Positions 1-12,081 of a DNA stretch of 64,000 nucleotides are shown in pieces; positions within the stretch are counted from its first letter, which is position 1; each line of letters opens with the position of its first letter. The notes below the pieces were generated by a model. That model did not search any database and was not told the DNA's origin. It was given only the letters and a program-made list of their open reading frames with translations. Source of the stretch: Microstegium vimineum. Taxonomy: Eukaryota > Streptophyta > Magnoliopsida > Poales > Poaceae. Position numbers and translations under genes: made by a program. The stretch covers positions 33,258,455-33,322,454 of the forward strand of contig CM039131.1 in assembly GCA_022036555.1 (NCBI GenBank), read 5' to 3'.

Positions 1-950
1 CCACTCCTCTGTTCTGTGTTTTTTTTTTCTCCTTTTTTCCTTTTTTCCCCGTGTTAGGCCGGCTGGCGGTGAATTCACTTCATTTCACTCCCTCGCGATC
101 CGGCTGGCGGTGGGGACCCTTCCCTTCTTCTGTTCTGTTGTCTCTAGATTCTGGTTCCTACCCTACGACATGACCTTGGCCTGTCGCCGCAGCATGCTGC
201 ACGGGGTTTTACGGCGTGTGATTAGTTTGTTTCCAGGCACGTCTAGCCAGCAGCCAAGCTGAGCAGCAGGAACGGGCTGAGTGCATACAGGTGCTTCTTG
301 TTTGGTTGGACTGCATCTAGAGATACAAATGCACTTGGCGATTCTAGTCTGTCTAAATTAAAGTCTAGACACGGTAGGTTCACTTGTAAGATATGGCTAC
401 GGTTTCAAGTATGATCCTCTTTGTGGTTCCATCTAAAATACGGAAGTTCATATCTACGATTTTTTTTTTCTCACCATCCTTCTTGTGTCCTTAACCAGAT
501 CTACTTTTAGATCACAAGAGGCGTTGAACACTAGAGTTTATCGTCGTCTAGAGACATTAGTACGTACGAGATACAAATTGGTATGAATTTTTGAATTGAA
601 TTGAATCACTATACCTATAAAAAGTTTTTTTTGGGAACTACACCTATAAAAAGATTGAAACATTATCATCTAGTGATATCAAGTACCAATACCTGTTCAC
701 GCGTCTACATCTGAACGAATCATTCTTCCCTCGGAGCTCACGCATCCGTATCCTACCTAGTTTGATATGAAGACCAATCCACACGTCCATGTCTAATATG
801 AAGTAATCGGAGCTCACGCGTCCGTGTCAAATTACTGAGGTTCAGTATAAGATGAGGAGCAAACCGCCATCCCACACGCACAAAAACATTATGCCGTCTC
901 CTTCCACAATTATTCTGGTAAGGTCTTGCCCTCATCCTTCGTATTCAGGT
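1..950. other. Unassigned flank, no gene recognised
   Basis: The first 250 bases are fairly GC-rich with pyrimidine runs, then the sequence turns AT-rich. I see no reading frame with protein-like composition. An 18-bp phrase beginning cggagctcacgc is directly repeated near 731 and 809. It could be the edge of a gene lying outside the window, but nothing here proves that. Confidence 0.3.
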
Positions 951-1419
951 GCATACCTCTTTGAAATAATTAAAAGTGAGTCTCGCCATCAATACGATTT
1001 ACTTAATTGAAGAACAAACACTCCATGTCATTTATGCAAATAATGAATTATTTAGAATGTTAATTTTAAATGGTTGAACAAATGATTTGAATTCAAAAAA
1101 AATATGGGAAAAGTCAAAGAACCATATTGGCTAGTTCAAGTGGACACACTAGCAAAAGCAATGCCTATAGTATAAACTTCAACTCTTCTTGTTACTGAAT
1201 ATGAACACTTAAAGTCTTTACAAAAATTGTTGACAACTATATGAACATCTTCTTTGGCAATATTAAAGTCATTAAATGGACCAGATGACTTGAAATATTT
1301 TTTCCTTATGTTTGCAATAACAACATATCATTATCTATTCTTATATGTTGAGACAAATACATTCAAACATAGACAAACATATTTTTGAATTTGAATAAAA
1401 ACTATAAAAATATCAAGGG

Positions 1420-2250
1420 TTCATTGTGTATAGAAAAGGACATTTATATGATAAAGCCACACATGCACATAACATTTCTACATGGAATAAATTAAATTAA
1501 TAAAAATTACAAGTTTAGCATTGTCTAGACTGAATACATTACATTTTTCTGAGAACTAACCAATGTACAAGATTGACTAGCAGGAATAGACTCAACAAAT
1601 GTAACATAATTCCTAAATAAATCCTTGAGAAAAGATTAACACATGTTCTTTATATTAGAGAAGAACTTATTAACAAAAATGAAGCAAATCAATATAGACA
1701 AAACTAAAATACTAGTGTATATAAAAACTAATGTTAATACAATGTAAACAAAGGAAGGGATGAACTTATCAACATCAACATCCAAATCCACTTAAAAAAA
1801 CACGCAATGAAAATTTGCTACATTCGGGAATAATTTTTGGCATAACTTTGAGATACAAAAGTTATAAAACACAAGTACTAAAGTTATGAACATATGTTAT
1901 TCGATACAACTTGTGTAATACACATAAGATATCTTATACTCCCTCCATCCTAAATTGTAAGTCATTCCAAGAATCTTGGAGAGTCAAAGCATCTCATGTT
2001 TGACCAAGAATTATAGACAAAACTATAAAGACTTATAACATCAAATAGGTATACTATGAAAATATAATTGATAACGAATCTAATGATACTTATTTGACAT
2101 CATAAATATTATTATATTGTTATATAAGTTTGGTAAAACTTGAGAAACTTTGACTCTCCAAGATTCTTGGAATGACTTACAATTTGGGATGGAGGGAGTA
2201 TAACTTATGTACATTACACAATATATAACTAATACGCAAAGTTATCATAG
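1420..2250. repeat. Repeat module P, copy 1 (interrupted by MITE)
   Basis: This AT-rich non-coding module is repeated at 3389-3760 and 6733-7310. Shared phrases include cacatgttctttatatt and the stretch ending aaagttatcatag. This copy is interrupted by the Stowaway MITE at 1939-2198, which the other two copies lack. No coding capacity is seen. Confidence 0.7.
1939..2198. mobile_element. Stowaway-type MITE (Tc1/mariner)
   Basis: A 260-bp element with long terminal inverted repeats: the left end reads ctccctccatcctaaattg and the right end is its near reverse complement, ending ggatggagggag. It is flanked by a TA target duplication (1937-1938 and 2199-2200). It has no coding capacity. The ends match the well-known grass CTCCCTCCGTC Stowaway family. 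The two paralogous copies of the host repeat (near 3680 and 7250) show the unoccupied site. Confidence 0.9.
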
Positions 2251-2694
2251 CACAACAAAATGAGGCTACATAGCACAACAAAATGGGGTAAAGAACAAGT
2301 CCACAATGGAGAATGAACTCATCTAAGCTAACAGGTTCTAGCACATCCAAATCACTATTATACATGCTTGTTTTCTAACGCAAAATACTAATGATCTTAG
2401 GCAAGTCATCTATAACACTTTTAAGTCATCTCTCACATTTTTAGGTCATCTCTATACTCTAGTCTCTAGCACTTTAACATCCTAGCACAAGGAATATGCT
2501 AAGCTGAGACTAAGTACATCTCAATAAGGGAAAGTAAATAACAAATTAGGAAGTTGATTATAGGGCAACGATCGTTTGAAAACGACATATTAATCATTTA
2601 CCAAGTAAAGGGCCTAAAAATCACTGTCTTGTACCTCGGTCCAATAAAAACTATAGGAACTCAACATCACATTCGACCAAGAGACACCCATGAA
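2251..2694. other. Non-coding AT-rich spacer
   Basis: No convincing ORF. It contains several short diverged repeats of the phrase taagtcatctct near 2400-2460. The only open frames are short and of low-complexity composition. Confidence 0.4.
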
Positions 2695-2750
2695 CCTCCA
2701 TTTGAAATTGTACTTTGCCAAGAGTGCTTTGCCACAACAAACACACCAGG
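2695..2750. repeat. 56-bp segment shared with SOG1-like intron 1
   Basis: This segment matches 36141-36196, inside intron 1 of the SOG1-like gene, at 49 of 56 positions by eye without gaps. Both begin cctccatttgaa and end acacaccagg. The plus-strand frame is open in both. Origin unknown: a dispersed repeat, or sequence moved from one locus to the other. Confidence 0.55.
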
Positions 2751-2764
2751 TGACTAGGAGCCTA

Positions 2765-3385
2765 AGACTGTCTCCAATAGCAGGCACCCAAACCCGAGAC
2801 CCATTTCCTAGTTTGGGTCACCAACAGCAAAAGGGTCATGGACCCAAAGCTTCTCTTCTCCAACAACATATGCACAAAAAACTCCCTCTCCTCTCTCCCG
2901 CGCCGCCCCTCCCTCTCTCCCTTTCAACTCCGACGCCGCCCCTCCCTCTATCGTTGAGCACGACGTCCCTTCCTCCCTACCTCCCGAATCTGGCTAGTAG
3001 CCAACCTTTCCTCCCAGATTTGGTGGTCACCGGCGAGGAGGAGCTCGAATCTGGTGGCGCCGACGAGGAGAGGGCTCGCGGGCCTGGATCTGGCGGCGGC
3101 GGCTCCCAGTCGCGTTCCCACCTCGCCCCATCGGTCGCGCATCGCTCCATGCTGGTTGCGGACCAGCCTGGAAGAGACAGTCGCTCCCTAGTGTGGGCCC
3201 ACCTCATCGTTGTCATACGCGGGCAGCCCCACTCCGACGCCTCATACGGGCCCACCACTACGACGTGACGCCATAGGTTTGTGTCGTCTCTCGACGAAGA
3301 CACTTATTTGCATCCCGGCTCGCTTGGTACCCAAAATGGGTTCCATGTTGGAGCGCGTTTTTGGAACACAAAACAGTGTGAAAAT
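2765..3385. mobile_element. GC-rich island, possible non-autonomous transposon
   Basis: A GC-rich, low-complexity block (about 2890-3270) sits inside AT-rich repeats, between two copies of repeat module P. The left edge carries a phrase beginning actgtctccaatagcagg, and the right edge (about 3335-3365) carries a weak inverted counterpart containing ttggag. The plus-strand open frame covering 2690-3268 has Pro/Ser/Leu-rich, repeat-like composition and is unlikely to be a protein. A captured GC-rich gene fragment in a small element is one reading, but the termini are too weak to assign a superfamily. Confidence 0.3.
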
Positions 3386-3388
3386 CAA

Positions 3389-3760
3389 CACATGTTCTTT
3401 ATATTAGATAAGAATGGATTAACAAAAAGGAAGCAAATCAATATAGACAAAACTAATATACTAGTGTATATAAAAACTAATGTTAATACAATGTAAACAA
3501 AGGAAAGGATGAACTTATCAACATCAACATCTAAATCCACTTCAAAAAAACAAGCAATGAAAATTTACTACATTCGCGAATAACTTATGGCATAACTTTG
3601 AGATACAAAAGTTATAAAACACAAGTACTAAAATTATGAACATATGTTATTCGATGCAACTTGTGTAATACACATAAGTTATCTTATATAACTTATAACT
3701 TATGTACAATACACAATATAACTAATACGCAAAGTTATCATAGATATTATATATAAAAAT
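3389..3760. repeat. Repeat module P, copy 2
   Basis: Second copy of the AT-rich module at 1420-2250, truncated on its left side by the GC-rich island. It has no MITE at the site occupied in copy 1. It runs into the inverted-repeat element at 3779. Confidence 0.65.
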
Positions 3761-3778
3761 AATGTATTTAACTCAAAA

Positions 3779-4566
3779 GAGTCAAATGCATGGTAGGTCC
3801 ATTAACTTTTGATGGTGTGTCCTCTAGGTCCATTAACTTTAAAATTGTATTTTTAGGTCCATTAACTTTTGTTTGTGTGTTATCCAGGTCCATCAACTTT
3901 CAAACTATATTTTTAGGTCCATTAACTTTTAGTGGTGTATCATTTAGATCCATCAACTTTCAAATTGTATTTTTGGATCCATTAACTTTTTAACTAATTC
4001 ATCGTAGGTCCATACCCCTTCGGCGAATAAATCTGACATGACACCTAAATAAGTGGTTCCTGTGAAGTAAGAATGTGTAAAATGCAATATATCTTTTATT
4101 ACATTCACATAAAATAAACTTAAAGCATGAACACAAAAATATTAAAAAGGAAAAAAAATTAAATAAAGAAATATAATAATCAAATATAGATAAGTGGAAG
4201 AGAAAATGATATATAATATAGAAGGAGGCATATGAAATAACGTAATAAAATAAATATTGCATTTTACATGTTGTTGCTTAATGGTGGCGGCTTACTTGGT
4301 ATGTCATGTGAGATCTATTCGTTAATCAAAGGGGCATGGACCTACGGTGAACCAGTTAAAAATTTAATAGACCTTAAAGTTTTGAAAGTTGATGGACCTA
4401 GATGACCCACCAATAAAAGTTAATGGACCCAAAATTATTGTTTGAAAGATGATGGACCTAGATGACACACCACCAAAAGTTAATAGACCCAAAAATATAA
4501 TTTGAAGATTGATGGACCTAGATGACACACTACCAAAAGGTTATGGACCTGCGATGTATTTAACTC
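3779..4566. mobile_element. Inverted-repeat DNA element with tandem GGTCCATTAAC arms
   Basis: The left terminus (gagtcaaatgcatggtaggt, 3779 on) is the near reverse complement of the right terminus ending gcgatgtatttaactc at 4566. Inside each arm a unit built on ggtccattaacttt alternates with ggtccatcaactttcaaa several times, inverted on the right. A smaller inverted repeat built on tgcattttac lies in the middle. The homologous site in the next macro-repeat (near 7310-7325) lacks the element. No transposase is encoded. A MULE-like or hAT-like non-autonomous element is possible; I found no clean target duplication. The same terminus occurs once more, head to head, at 3763-3774. Confidence 0.6.
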
Positions 4567-6587
4567 AAAAATAAATCAATGATGCTAGAATGAACATTCA
4601 AGCTGAGAAAATTAAACAAGCAAACCAATGGACCAATTAAATTGCCATTAAAAAGGCTTGGATCACCGCAGATCCATGACATATTTGTTATACTCACTTC
4701 AACCATTAAATAATGCAAGTTATCTATAGCATAATTATATAAGAAATACATGGTGAACAATTTTAAATATACCTCATTAAATATGAGTTGTGCATATGAC
4801 ATATCATCTCAAAAGTTGTACACATAAGTTACTCATCGAACATGTATACATAAATTATACTAAAAACAAAATTATTAAAAAAATGTGCTCAAAAGAACAA
4901 AATATATGTAAAATTGAGACAAGCTTATATAGATAATTTTTCGATAACAGAATTCACATGACAAACTTATATACATATAATTAAAATGAAATTTTTTTTG
5001 TCCATTTCACTTATATAAGTGGATTATATAAAAGACAAGCTCTATATATAGTAGCAAGGAAGGTTTTCATTAAATTACAAAACCTTCTAAATGAGCAGCA
5101 AAGTTAGGGTGAATATATATGCTAGACCAAATAGATCAATTTTATCTAAAAAATCTCATGCAAATAGAGTTTAAGAAAGCTAGAAATGATAGCAACACTC
5201 ACATTCACAGGTACTGCAAGCACCCTAGTGAAGAATGTCAAAGTGCATTACCTTATTGAAGGGATTCCAATTATGAAATTTGACTAAAACCCTAAACTCC
5301 AACATTGATCTCTTATCATATTAGTCTATTCAAACAGAACATACACCCACCCTCATCTTGACAATAGGTGCATTTAAGAACTAACATGGCCAGGGATCAG
5401 GAATTAGGGAAAATAGAATAGAAGGAACACATTTAGGATTTAAGAGATGACATCAGTTCACTTAAACCATTCAAAAAAAAGGCAACCTATGCTTATAAAA
5501 ATTATACAAGAAATAGTTTATAAAAAACATTAAATATAACATATTAAATATGGCTTGTGCATATAACATATCATCCAAAAACATATGCACATAAGTTACT
5601 TATACAACTTATATGCATGACCTAAACTAGAAAAGAAACTATTTAAAGTCATGTAGAAAAGAGAAGAAAATATGTAAAATTAAGACAAGCTTATATAGAT
5701 AATCTGTTGAAAACAGAATTCATATGACAAAGTTATATACATATACTTAAAATGAAATCAAATATTCATAGGACAAGCTTTATATATAGTAGCAAGGAAG
5801 GTTTTCATTAAATTATAAAACCTTCTAAACAAACAGCAAAGTCAGTGTGAATAGGCTAGACAAAATAGAGCAATTTTATTTAAAAAGAAAAAAGCTCACA
5901 CAAGTAGAGTTTAAGAAAACCAGTAATGATAGCAACACTCACACTCAGAGGTACTACAAGCACTCTAGAGAAGAATGTCAAAGTGCATTACCTTATTAAA
6001 GGTATCCTAGTTATGTAATTTGCCTAAAACCCTAAACTCCAACAATAATCTCATATCTTATTAGTCTATTCAAACAAAACATACACTCACCCTCATGTTG
6101 ACAATAGATGCATTTAAGAACTAACATTGTCAAGGATCAGGAATTAGGGAAAATAGAATAAAAGAGACACATTTAGGATTTAAAAGATGACATTGATTCA
6201 CTTGAACCATTCAAAAAGACAAGCTATGCATATCAAAATTATAAAAGGAATATTTTATATAAAAAGTAAATATAACATACTAAATATGGGTTGTGCATAT
6301 AACATATCATCTAACAACTTGTGCACATAAGTTACTTATAGAACTTATATACATAACATAAAGTAGAAAAAAGTATTCAAAGTTATGTAGAAAAGAGACG
6401 AAAATATATAAAAATAAGGCAGTGTTATATAAATAATATATAGAAAATATAAATCATGTGACAAACTTATATAAATATAATGAAAAATAATACAAATATA
6501 TAAAGCGGGGGACCGAGGAGCATAGGACTGGAACTCTAACCTCATGGTTGTCTAGGTCATCTCTGGGCGCCACCTCAAGGGGCCAGT

Positions 6588-6720
6588 TGCCATATGAGCG
6601 GCTGAAATTTGCCATCTTCGAGAGCTAAAGGTCAAATAGACAACAGAGATCTACTGTACCCTGACGACGATGGCAGGACAAACGACCGAGATTTGACACA
6701 TCCATACGAGTGGTTTTGAT
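6588..6720. repeat. 112-bp repeat unit, first occurrence
   Basis: One full unit and the start of another, with the phrases gaggtcaaatagacaacag-like, aacgaccgagatttgacaca and tccatacgag. The same unit occurs twice in tandem at 8642-8864. It closes the first macro-repeat. Confidence 0.6.
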
Positions 6721-6732
6721 TTGCCAAAAAGT

Positions 6733-7310
6733 ATTTTGGATTCACTATGTATAGAAAAGGACATGTATATGATAATGCCACATATACACATAACATTTCC
6801 ATATGGATGAAATTAACCTAATAAACAATTACAAGTTTAACATTGTCGAGATTGAATACATTATGTTTTCCTAAGAACTGACTAATGCACAAGATTGACT
6901 AGCAAGAATATACTCAATAGATGTGACATAATTCCTAAATAAATCCATGAGAACAAATTAACACATGTTCTTTATATTCAATAAGAATTGATTAACAAAA
7001 AGGAAACATCAACATAGACAAAAGTAATATACTAGTGTATATAAAAATTAATATTAATACAATGTAAACAAAGGAGCGGATAAACTTATCAACATCAACA
7101 TGCAAATCCTCTTAAAAATGCAATGAAAATTCGCTACATTTAGGAATAACTTATGGTATAAGTTTGAGATACAAAACTTATAAAACACAAGTACTAAAGT
7201 TATGAACATATGTTATTCAATACAACTTGTGTGATGCACATAAGCTATCATATATAACTTATGTACATTACACAATATAACTGATAAGCAAAATTGTCAT
7301 AAATAATATA
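6733..7310. repeat. Repeat module P, copy 3
   Basis: Third copy of the module, matching copy 1 along its full length from the phrase gtatagaaaaggaca. It shows the empty sites for both the Stowaway MITE of copy 1 and the inverted-repeat element that follows copy 2. Confidence 0.7.
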
Positions 7311-8641
7311 TAAAAACGAATGGATGATGGTAGAATGAAAATTCAAACTGAGAAAATCAAACAAGCAAACCAATGGACCAATTCAATTTCCATTAAGGAG
7401 GCTTGAATCACCACAGGTCCATGACAACCACATTATTTGACAGACTCATTCGAACCATTATAAAAAGGTAAGTTATCCATAACATAATTATATAGGAAAT
7501 ATTTGGCGAGCAATTTTAAATATAACTCATTAAATATGGGTTGTGCATATGACATATCATCTAAAAAGTGGTACACATAAGTTACTCATATAACATATAT
7601 ACATAAATTATTCTAAAAAACAAAATTATTAAAAAAAATTGTGCTCAAAAGAACAAAAAAAATGTGTAAAATTGAGACAATATTATATAGATAATGTGTT
7701 GAAAATAGAATTCATTCATATGACAAACTTATATACATATACTTGAAATGAAATCAAATATTTAATTTTCCCATTTCACTTATATAAGTAAGTTATATAA
7801 AAGGCAATCTCTATATATAGTAGTAAGGAAGGTTTTCATTAAATTACAAAACCTTCTAAACAAGCAGCAAAGTTAGTGTGAATAGGCTAGACCAAATAGA
7901 GCAACTTTATCTAAAAAGAAAAAGCTCACGCAAGTAGAGTTTAACAAAACTAACAATGATAGCAACACTCACATTCACCAACAATGATAGCAATACACAT
8001 TCAGAGGTCCTACAAGCACCATAGTGAAGAATGTCAAATTACATTACCTTATTAAAGGTATCCATGTTATGCAATTTTCTTAAAACCCTGAACTCTGACA
8101 TTGATCTCGTATCGTACTAGTCTATTCAAACAGAACATACACCCACCCTCGTCTTGACAATAGGCGTATTAACATGGTCAGGGATAAAAAAATTAGGGAA
8201 AATAGAATAGAAGCAATACATTTAGGATTTAATAGATGACATGAATTGACTTGAACCATTCAAAAAACACAAGCTATGCATATCAAAATTATACAAGAAA
8301 TATTTTATATGCAAAATTCTAAATATAACTTATTAAATATGGGTTGTGCATATAACATATCATCCAAACACTTATGCACATAAGTTACTTATAGAACTTA
8401 TATACATAAGCTATAATAGAAAAGGAAATATTAAAAATTTATGTAGAAAAGAGAAGAAAATATGTAAAATTAAGACAAGCTTATATAGATAATTTGTACA
8501 CAATATAGTTCATGTGATAAACTTATATAAGTAAAAACAATGCAAATATATAAAGTGGGGAACCAAGGAGCGCATGGCTGGAACTATAACCTCATGGTCG
8601 TCTAGGTCATCTTTAGATGGCACCTCTTGGAGCCAGTTGAT

Positions 8642-8864
8642 GTACAAGCATCTAAGATCTGCCATCTCCAAGATTCAGAGGTCAAATGGACAACAAAGGT
8701 CCATCATACCCAGGCGCCGAAGGCAGGACACACGACCGGGATTTGACACATCCGTACGAGCGACTGAGATATGCCATCTCTGAGAGCCAGAGGTCAAATG
8801 GACAACAGAGATCCACCATAACTAACCTCCGATGGCGAGACAGACGACCGAGATTTAACACATC
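8642..8864. repeat. 112-bp tandem repeat, two units
   Basis: Units start at 8642 (gtacaagcatctaag) and 8754 (gtacgagcgactgag), giving a 112-bp period. Both contain gaggtcaaatggacaaca and a conserved gacacacgaccg/gacagacgaccg block. The short ORFs here are repeat shadows. Confidence 0.75.
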
Positions 8865-8895
8865 TGGGGTGCCCATGATAGGACAGGCGGCTGTG

Positions 8896-9339
8896 TAACA
8901 CTTAGACTACATTTTTTGTGTTAGGATGTGTAAAGTGGCCAAAAAATGAAAGTTTTATCCATCACTCAGACTCAGGTAAACGATTAGAGATTAAATGTGT
9001 ATAGTTCACCAAATAATTTCCATTCGACTACTCATATGTATCATTTCGGCGTTCGGATGCCCAAGATATAAATTTTACAAGGTCCAATGGGGAAAAATGC
9101 TTGCTACAATTCCACATACAGTAACCGAGACTGACCTTGTTTTGTTCACGTGGCCGAGTCCAACTCATTTTTTCCCTCCTCGGTCCAGTTGAACCAGGGC
9201 CGTACCTAGGATTTGGAGGGTCATCAACAAAATACAAGATGGACCCTAAAATTCGAGAAAATTAAAGTATTAAACCATACTATGCTTAATTATAAAGCTT
9301 TGGAATATATATGGATCATACACTCCTAAGAACATATCA
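8896..9339. other. Non-coding spacer
   Basis: No gene recognised. A phrase cagggccgtacctagg at 9195-9210 resembles the ends of some grass hAT elements, but I found no matching right end. Confidence 0.3.
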
Positions 9340-11810
9340 AATCCTAATGCTAAAAGAGTAAAGAAAAAAAAATCCTTGTGCGCTATTATAAAATATTGTA
9401 TTTTCTTTTGAGTCACTGAAAAAGTTTCGTAGCCTTTTGAATTATTGTTGCCCCTTCATCCATTTCTTTCATAAGAATTTTCTTACTTGAACGGTGAACA
9501 ATCATAGTACTCCATTGATGATAAGAGAAAGAACCTCATTTTTAGCAACTTTTATTTTTTAAAAATGATGTAAATCAAGGTCTGCAAATTGATCGGTGGA
9601 AGGGAGGCCTTGCTTACCAGCAAGGGGAGATGCTGACCGATCCTCGCGATGGGGGTGTGGGGCCGCGATGGCGGCGGGAGCATCGTGTCCCGGTCAAGAT
9701 GCACGCACACAAGACATAATGTTGGGTTTTGCTATGGTACCTCCAAATAATTGTGAGTCATTTATTTAATTAGATCGGATGGTTGCGGTTGCATGTTACC
9801 TCCTAGGAGGTAATATGTAAAATTTATTTGTTTATTTAATAAAATAGACTAAATAAGGAAACTTTTAAATTACAAAATCTTTCTTTACATCATCTAATTG
9901 ATACATACATGATTTGTTAGGTATGGAAAATCTTTTTATTTGGAAACTTTAATTTAGACATGATATATATATTCGAGGTTTGCTTGTAACACATGTACAC
10001 CGTAATGTGATTAATGTAACATATTTGCATGTGCATGTGATTTTAATATATATATATATATGCACTTATATATAGCTTTGACACCTGATATATAACGTTG
10101 TTTATTTTTTTATCCAAATCTCATGAACACATACAAATCTCCTATGTATACATGCATATATGAACTCATGATAAAATATTAATATGATTCTGGCAGCCAA
10201 AGAGCATACGTGCATGAGGCCGAGTTTAAGTATTTTTGATATACCCCACCAAAAAGTAAATATTTTTTAGATGGATGGAAAATTTTCAACTTTAGGACAA
10301 CCAAAAAAAGGAAAATCATGAAACAAAAATGGAATCAGGCTTCTGTGGCTTCTGTATGCTTGAATAAAGGAGGGTTGTTTCCATTTCTCCAAGTCTATAG
10401 ATTTGGAAAGATATTTTCTTCTTTTCTTATAATTTATTTATTGATTTAACTAATTCATAAAATCCAAATAAATCAATGGCTCTGATTGATTTAAGATATT
10501 ACCTCCTTAGAGGAAAAGTTTGTACCGTAGCATTGCCCCATAAAGTTAAATATAATACTCTTACTTGCTCATTAAATAAACTAATAAATTAACAAGTAAA
10601 CCAAAAAAATCTCAATTTGAGATACTGAAACACGTGTGGTGTTTAATTTGATGATTCTTTTGACTCTTCCAGAACAATAATCCATGTGCTAAATAAAAAC
10701 TATGTGGCAGGGAATAAAACAATGAGTTCTTACCTTACAACAGCATATGGAAGAAATTCAAAAAAACCACTTCTCGCCCATCTCTCTTCCCGTCATGTTT
10801 TCTCAGTCCATGGCATCCAGCAGCAACACGACCAGGGAGTAAGGAAAAGCTCTACCAATCACCATGAGACTATAGATGGACAAAGCTCCATGCATGGAAA
10901 ATGGTCGCAAAGGGATCGAACCCTAACCTACTTGGGTTGCTCATGTCTGAGCTCGTGGGCGGTGGGGGCAGAGACACGGCTATGACGACAACGGTGGTGA
11001 TGAGGATTATGGTGTCTCCGGGGTACAAAAATCCCGATGAGCGTGCAACAGGGACAACACCCCAGGTGGTCGCGCAACAAGGACGGTGGTCGCGACGGTG
11101 GGGATGGCGGACGCAACGGAGGAATCCTCGCGACCGTCGCGCTCCGAGCTCCCATATTGTGTTGCCCGCTCAGCGTCAAGCATGAGAGAGACAAGGCCCT
11201 AGATCTGGCGCCCATACCACGCTCATCGACCCTGCATCAGACGCGAGCAAGGCGAGGTCCTGGATCTGGCTCCAGTTCCTTGACGGAGGCGTCGTCGTCG
11301 GGGGGAAGGGGGAAGAGGCGATGTAGGAGGTGTGGTGGGTTGGTGGCGTCGATGGTCGTGGGTTGTGGCTATGGGGTAAGGTAGGCAGCTCGCCCTGGCG
11401 GCGGCCAAACCCTAGAAGAAGAGAGGACATGGGATGAAGCGATTGCAGGGATTTGTGTGCGTAGGGCGATGAAGGACGTCAAAGACAGGGTGATGATAGT
11501 GAGGACCGCTCGCGATGGTGATGACGGGTGGCGGTGGGTGAGTACAATAGGCATGGAGAGAAATTGTCTGCGAACAAATCGCAGGGAGCGACGGGATTGC
11601 AATTTCCATTTTCTAAAGCACGGTGAAAGCGGCCGTGGATCGCAGGGATGGTGGTTTCCTTTTCTACCGAGTGGGGAAAGCAAACGAGGATTGCAAGGGG
11701 TAGACCGATGAGGGGAGGCAATAATAATCGCACCAAAATATATTCATCTTTTACTTTAATTGTGTGAGAAAAGAATAGCTATCACCAAAGGATATTCATC
11801 TTTTACTCTT
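9340..11810. repeat. Duplicated segment, copy A
   Basis: This segment is paralogous and co-oriented with copy B, which lies at 14555-15668 and continues at 31546 on. Landmarks in both include gcgctattataaaatattg, cttcatccatttctttcat, and later the phrase gcggccaaaccctagaagaa. Open frames such as 10686-10985 and its homologue 15071-15655 are similar over about 90 residues, but their composition and unrelated shadow frames give no recognisable domain. It may be a large non-autonomous transposon or a local duplication. It is interrupted by the MULE-like MITE at 9724-10538. Confidence 0.6.
9724..10538. mobile_element. MULE-like MITE with 9-bp target duplication
   Basis: The termini read gggttttgctatggtac and, on the right, gtaccgtagcattgccc, an imperfect inverted repeat. 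Flanking 9-mers cataatgtt (9715-9723) and cataaagtt (10539-10547) differ at one base and fit the 9-bp duplication made by Mutator-like elements. Copy B of the host segment (near 14930) shows the uninterrupted site. A second inner inverted pair contains ttacctcctaggagg and its partner. No coding capacity in 815 bp. Confidence 0.75.
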
Positions 11811-11813
11811 TTA

Positions 11814-12081
11814 GTGCACCCGCAATAGTATAAGTCAGTTGCTAGCTCTAGCAATAACTGATAGTGTATATGACACACTCACATAATCTTTTTATGCGTG
11901 TACGAGCTTAGCTCTTTATCAAAAGCTAGCTTAGCTCATAGTGTACATGACACATTCACATAAATCTTGGTATGTGTATATAAGCCTAGCTCTTGATCAA
12001 GAGCTAGCTTTTTTCTCTCTTCTATTAAAATATGAAAATAATGCTTAAAGCTAGCTTATGCGCCCGCCACTGCGGGTGCCT
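11814..12081. mobile_element. Harbinger/Tourist-like MITE, copy A
   Basis: The left end gtgcacccgcaatag and the right end cactgcgggtgcct form terminal inverted repeats flanked by TTA (11811-11813 and 12082-12084), the usual Harbinger target. The interior contains repeats of agctagctt and gtgtacatgacacat. A second copy lies at 32852-33135 at the homologous position, so the insertion predates the segment duplication. Confidence 0.7.

Larger units (their letters stand above)
4567..8560. repeat. Tandem array of degenerate 0.75-0.9 kb units
   Basis: At least five diverged units are marked by the phrase cacataagttact near 4824, 5590, 6325, 7570 and 8380. Several units also contain a 9-bp perfect hairpin (gaaggtttt, loop, aaaaccttc) near 5063, 5803 and 7826, and a phrase gtgaagaatgtcaaa or similar. 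They form part of a larger repeat: module P, these units, then a 112-bp unit block, covering 3389-6730 and again 6733-8890. All are AT-rich and without coding capacity. Confidence 0.7.

Noticed and set aside
9195..9215. hAT-like left end cagggccgtacctagg
   Set aside because: No inverted partner or target duplication was found at any plausible distance.
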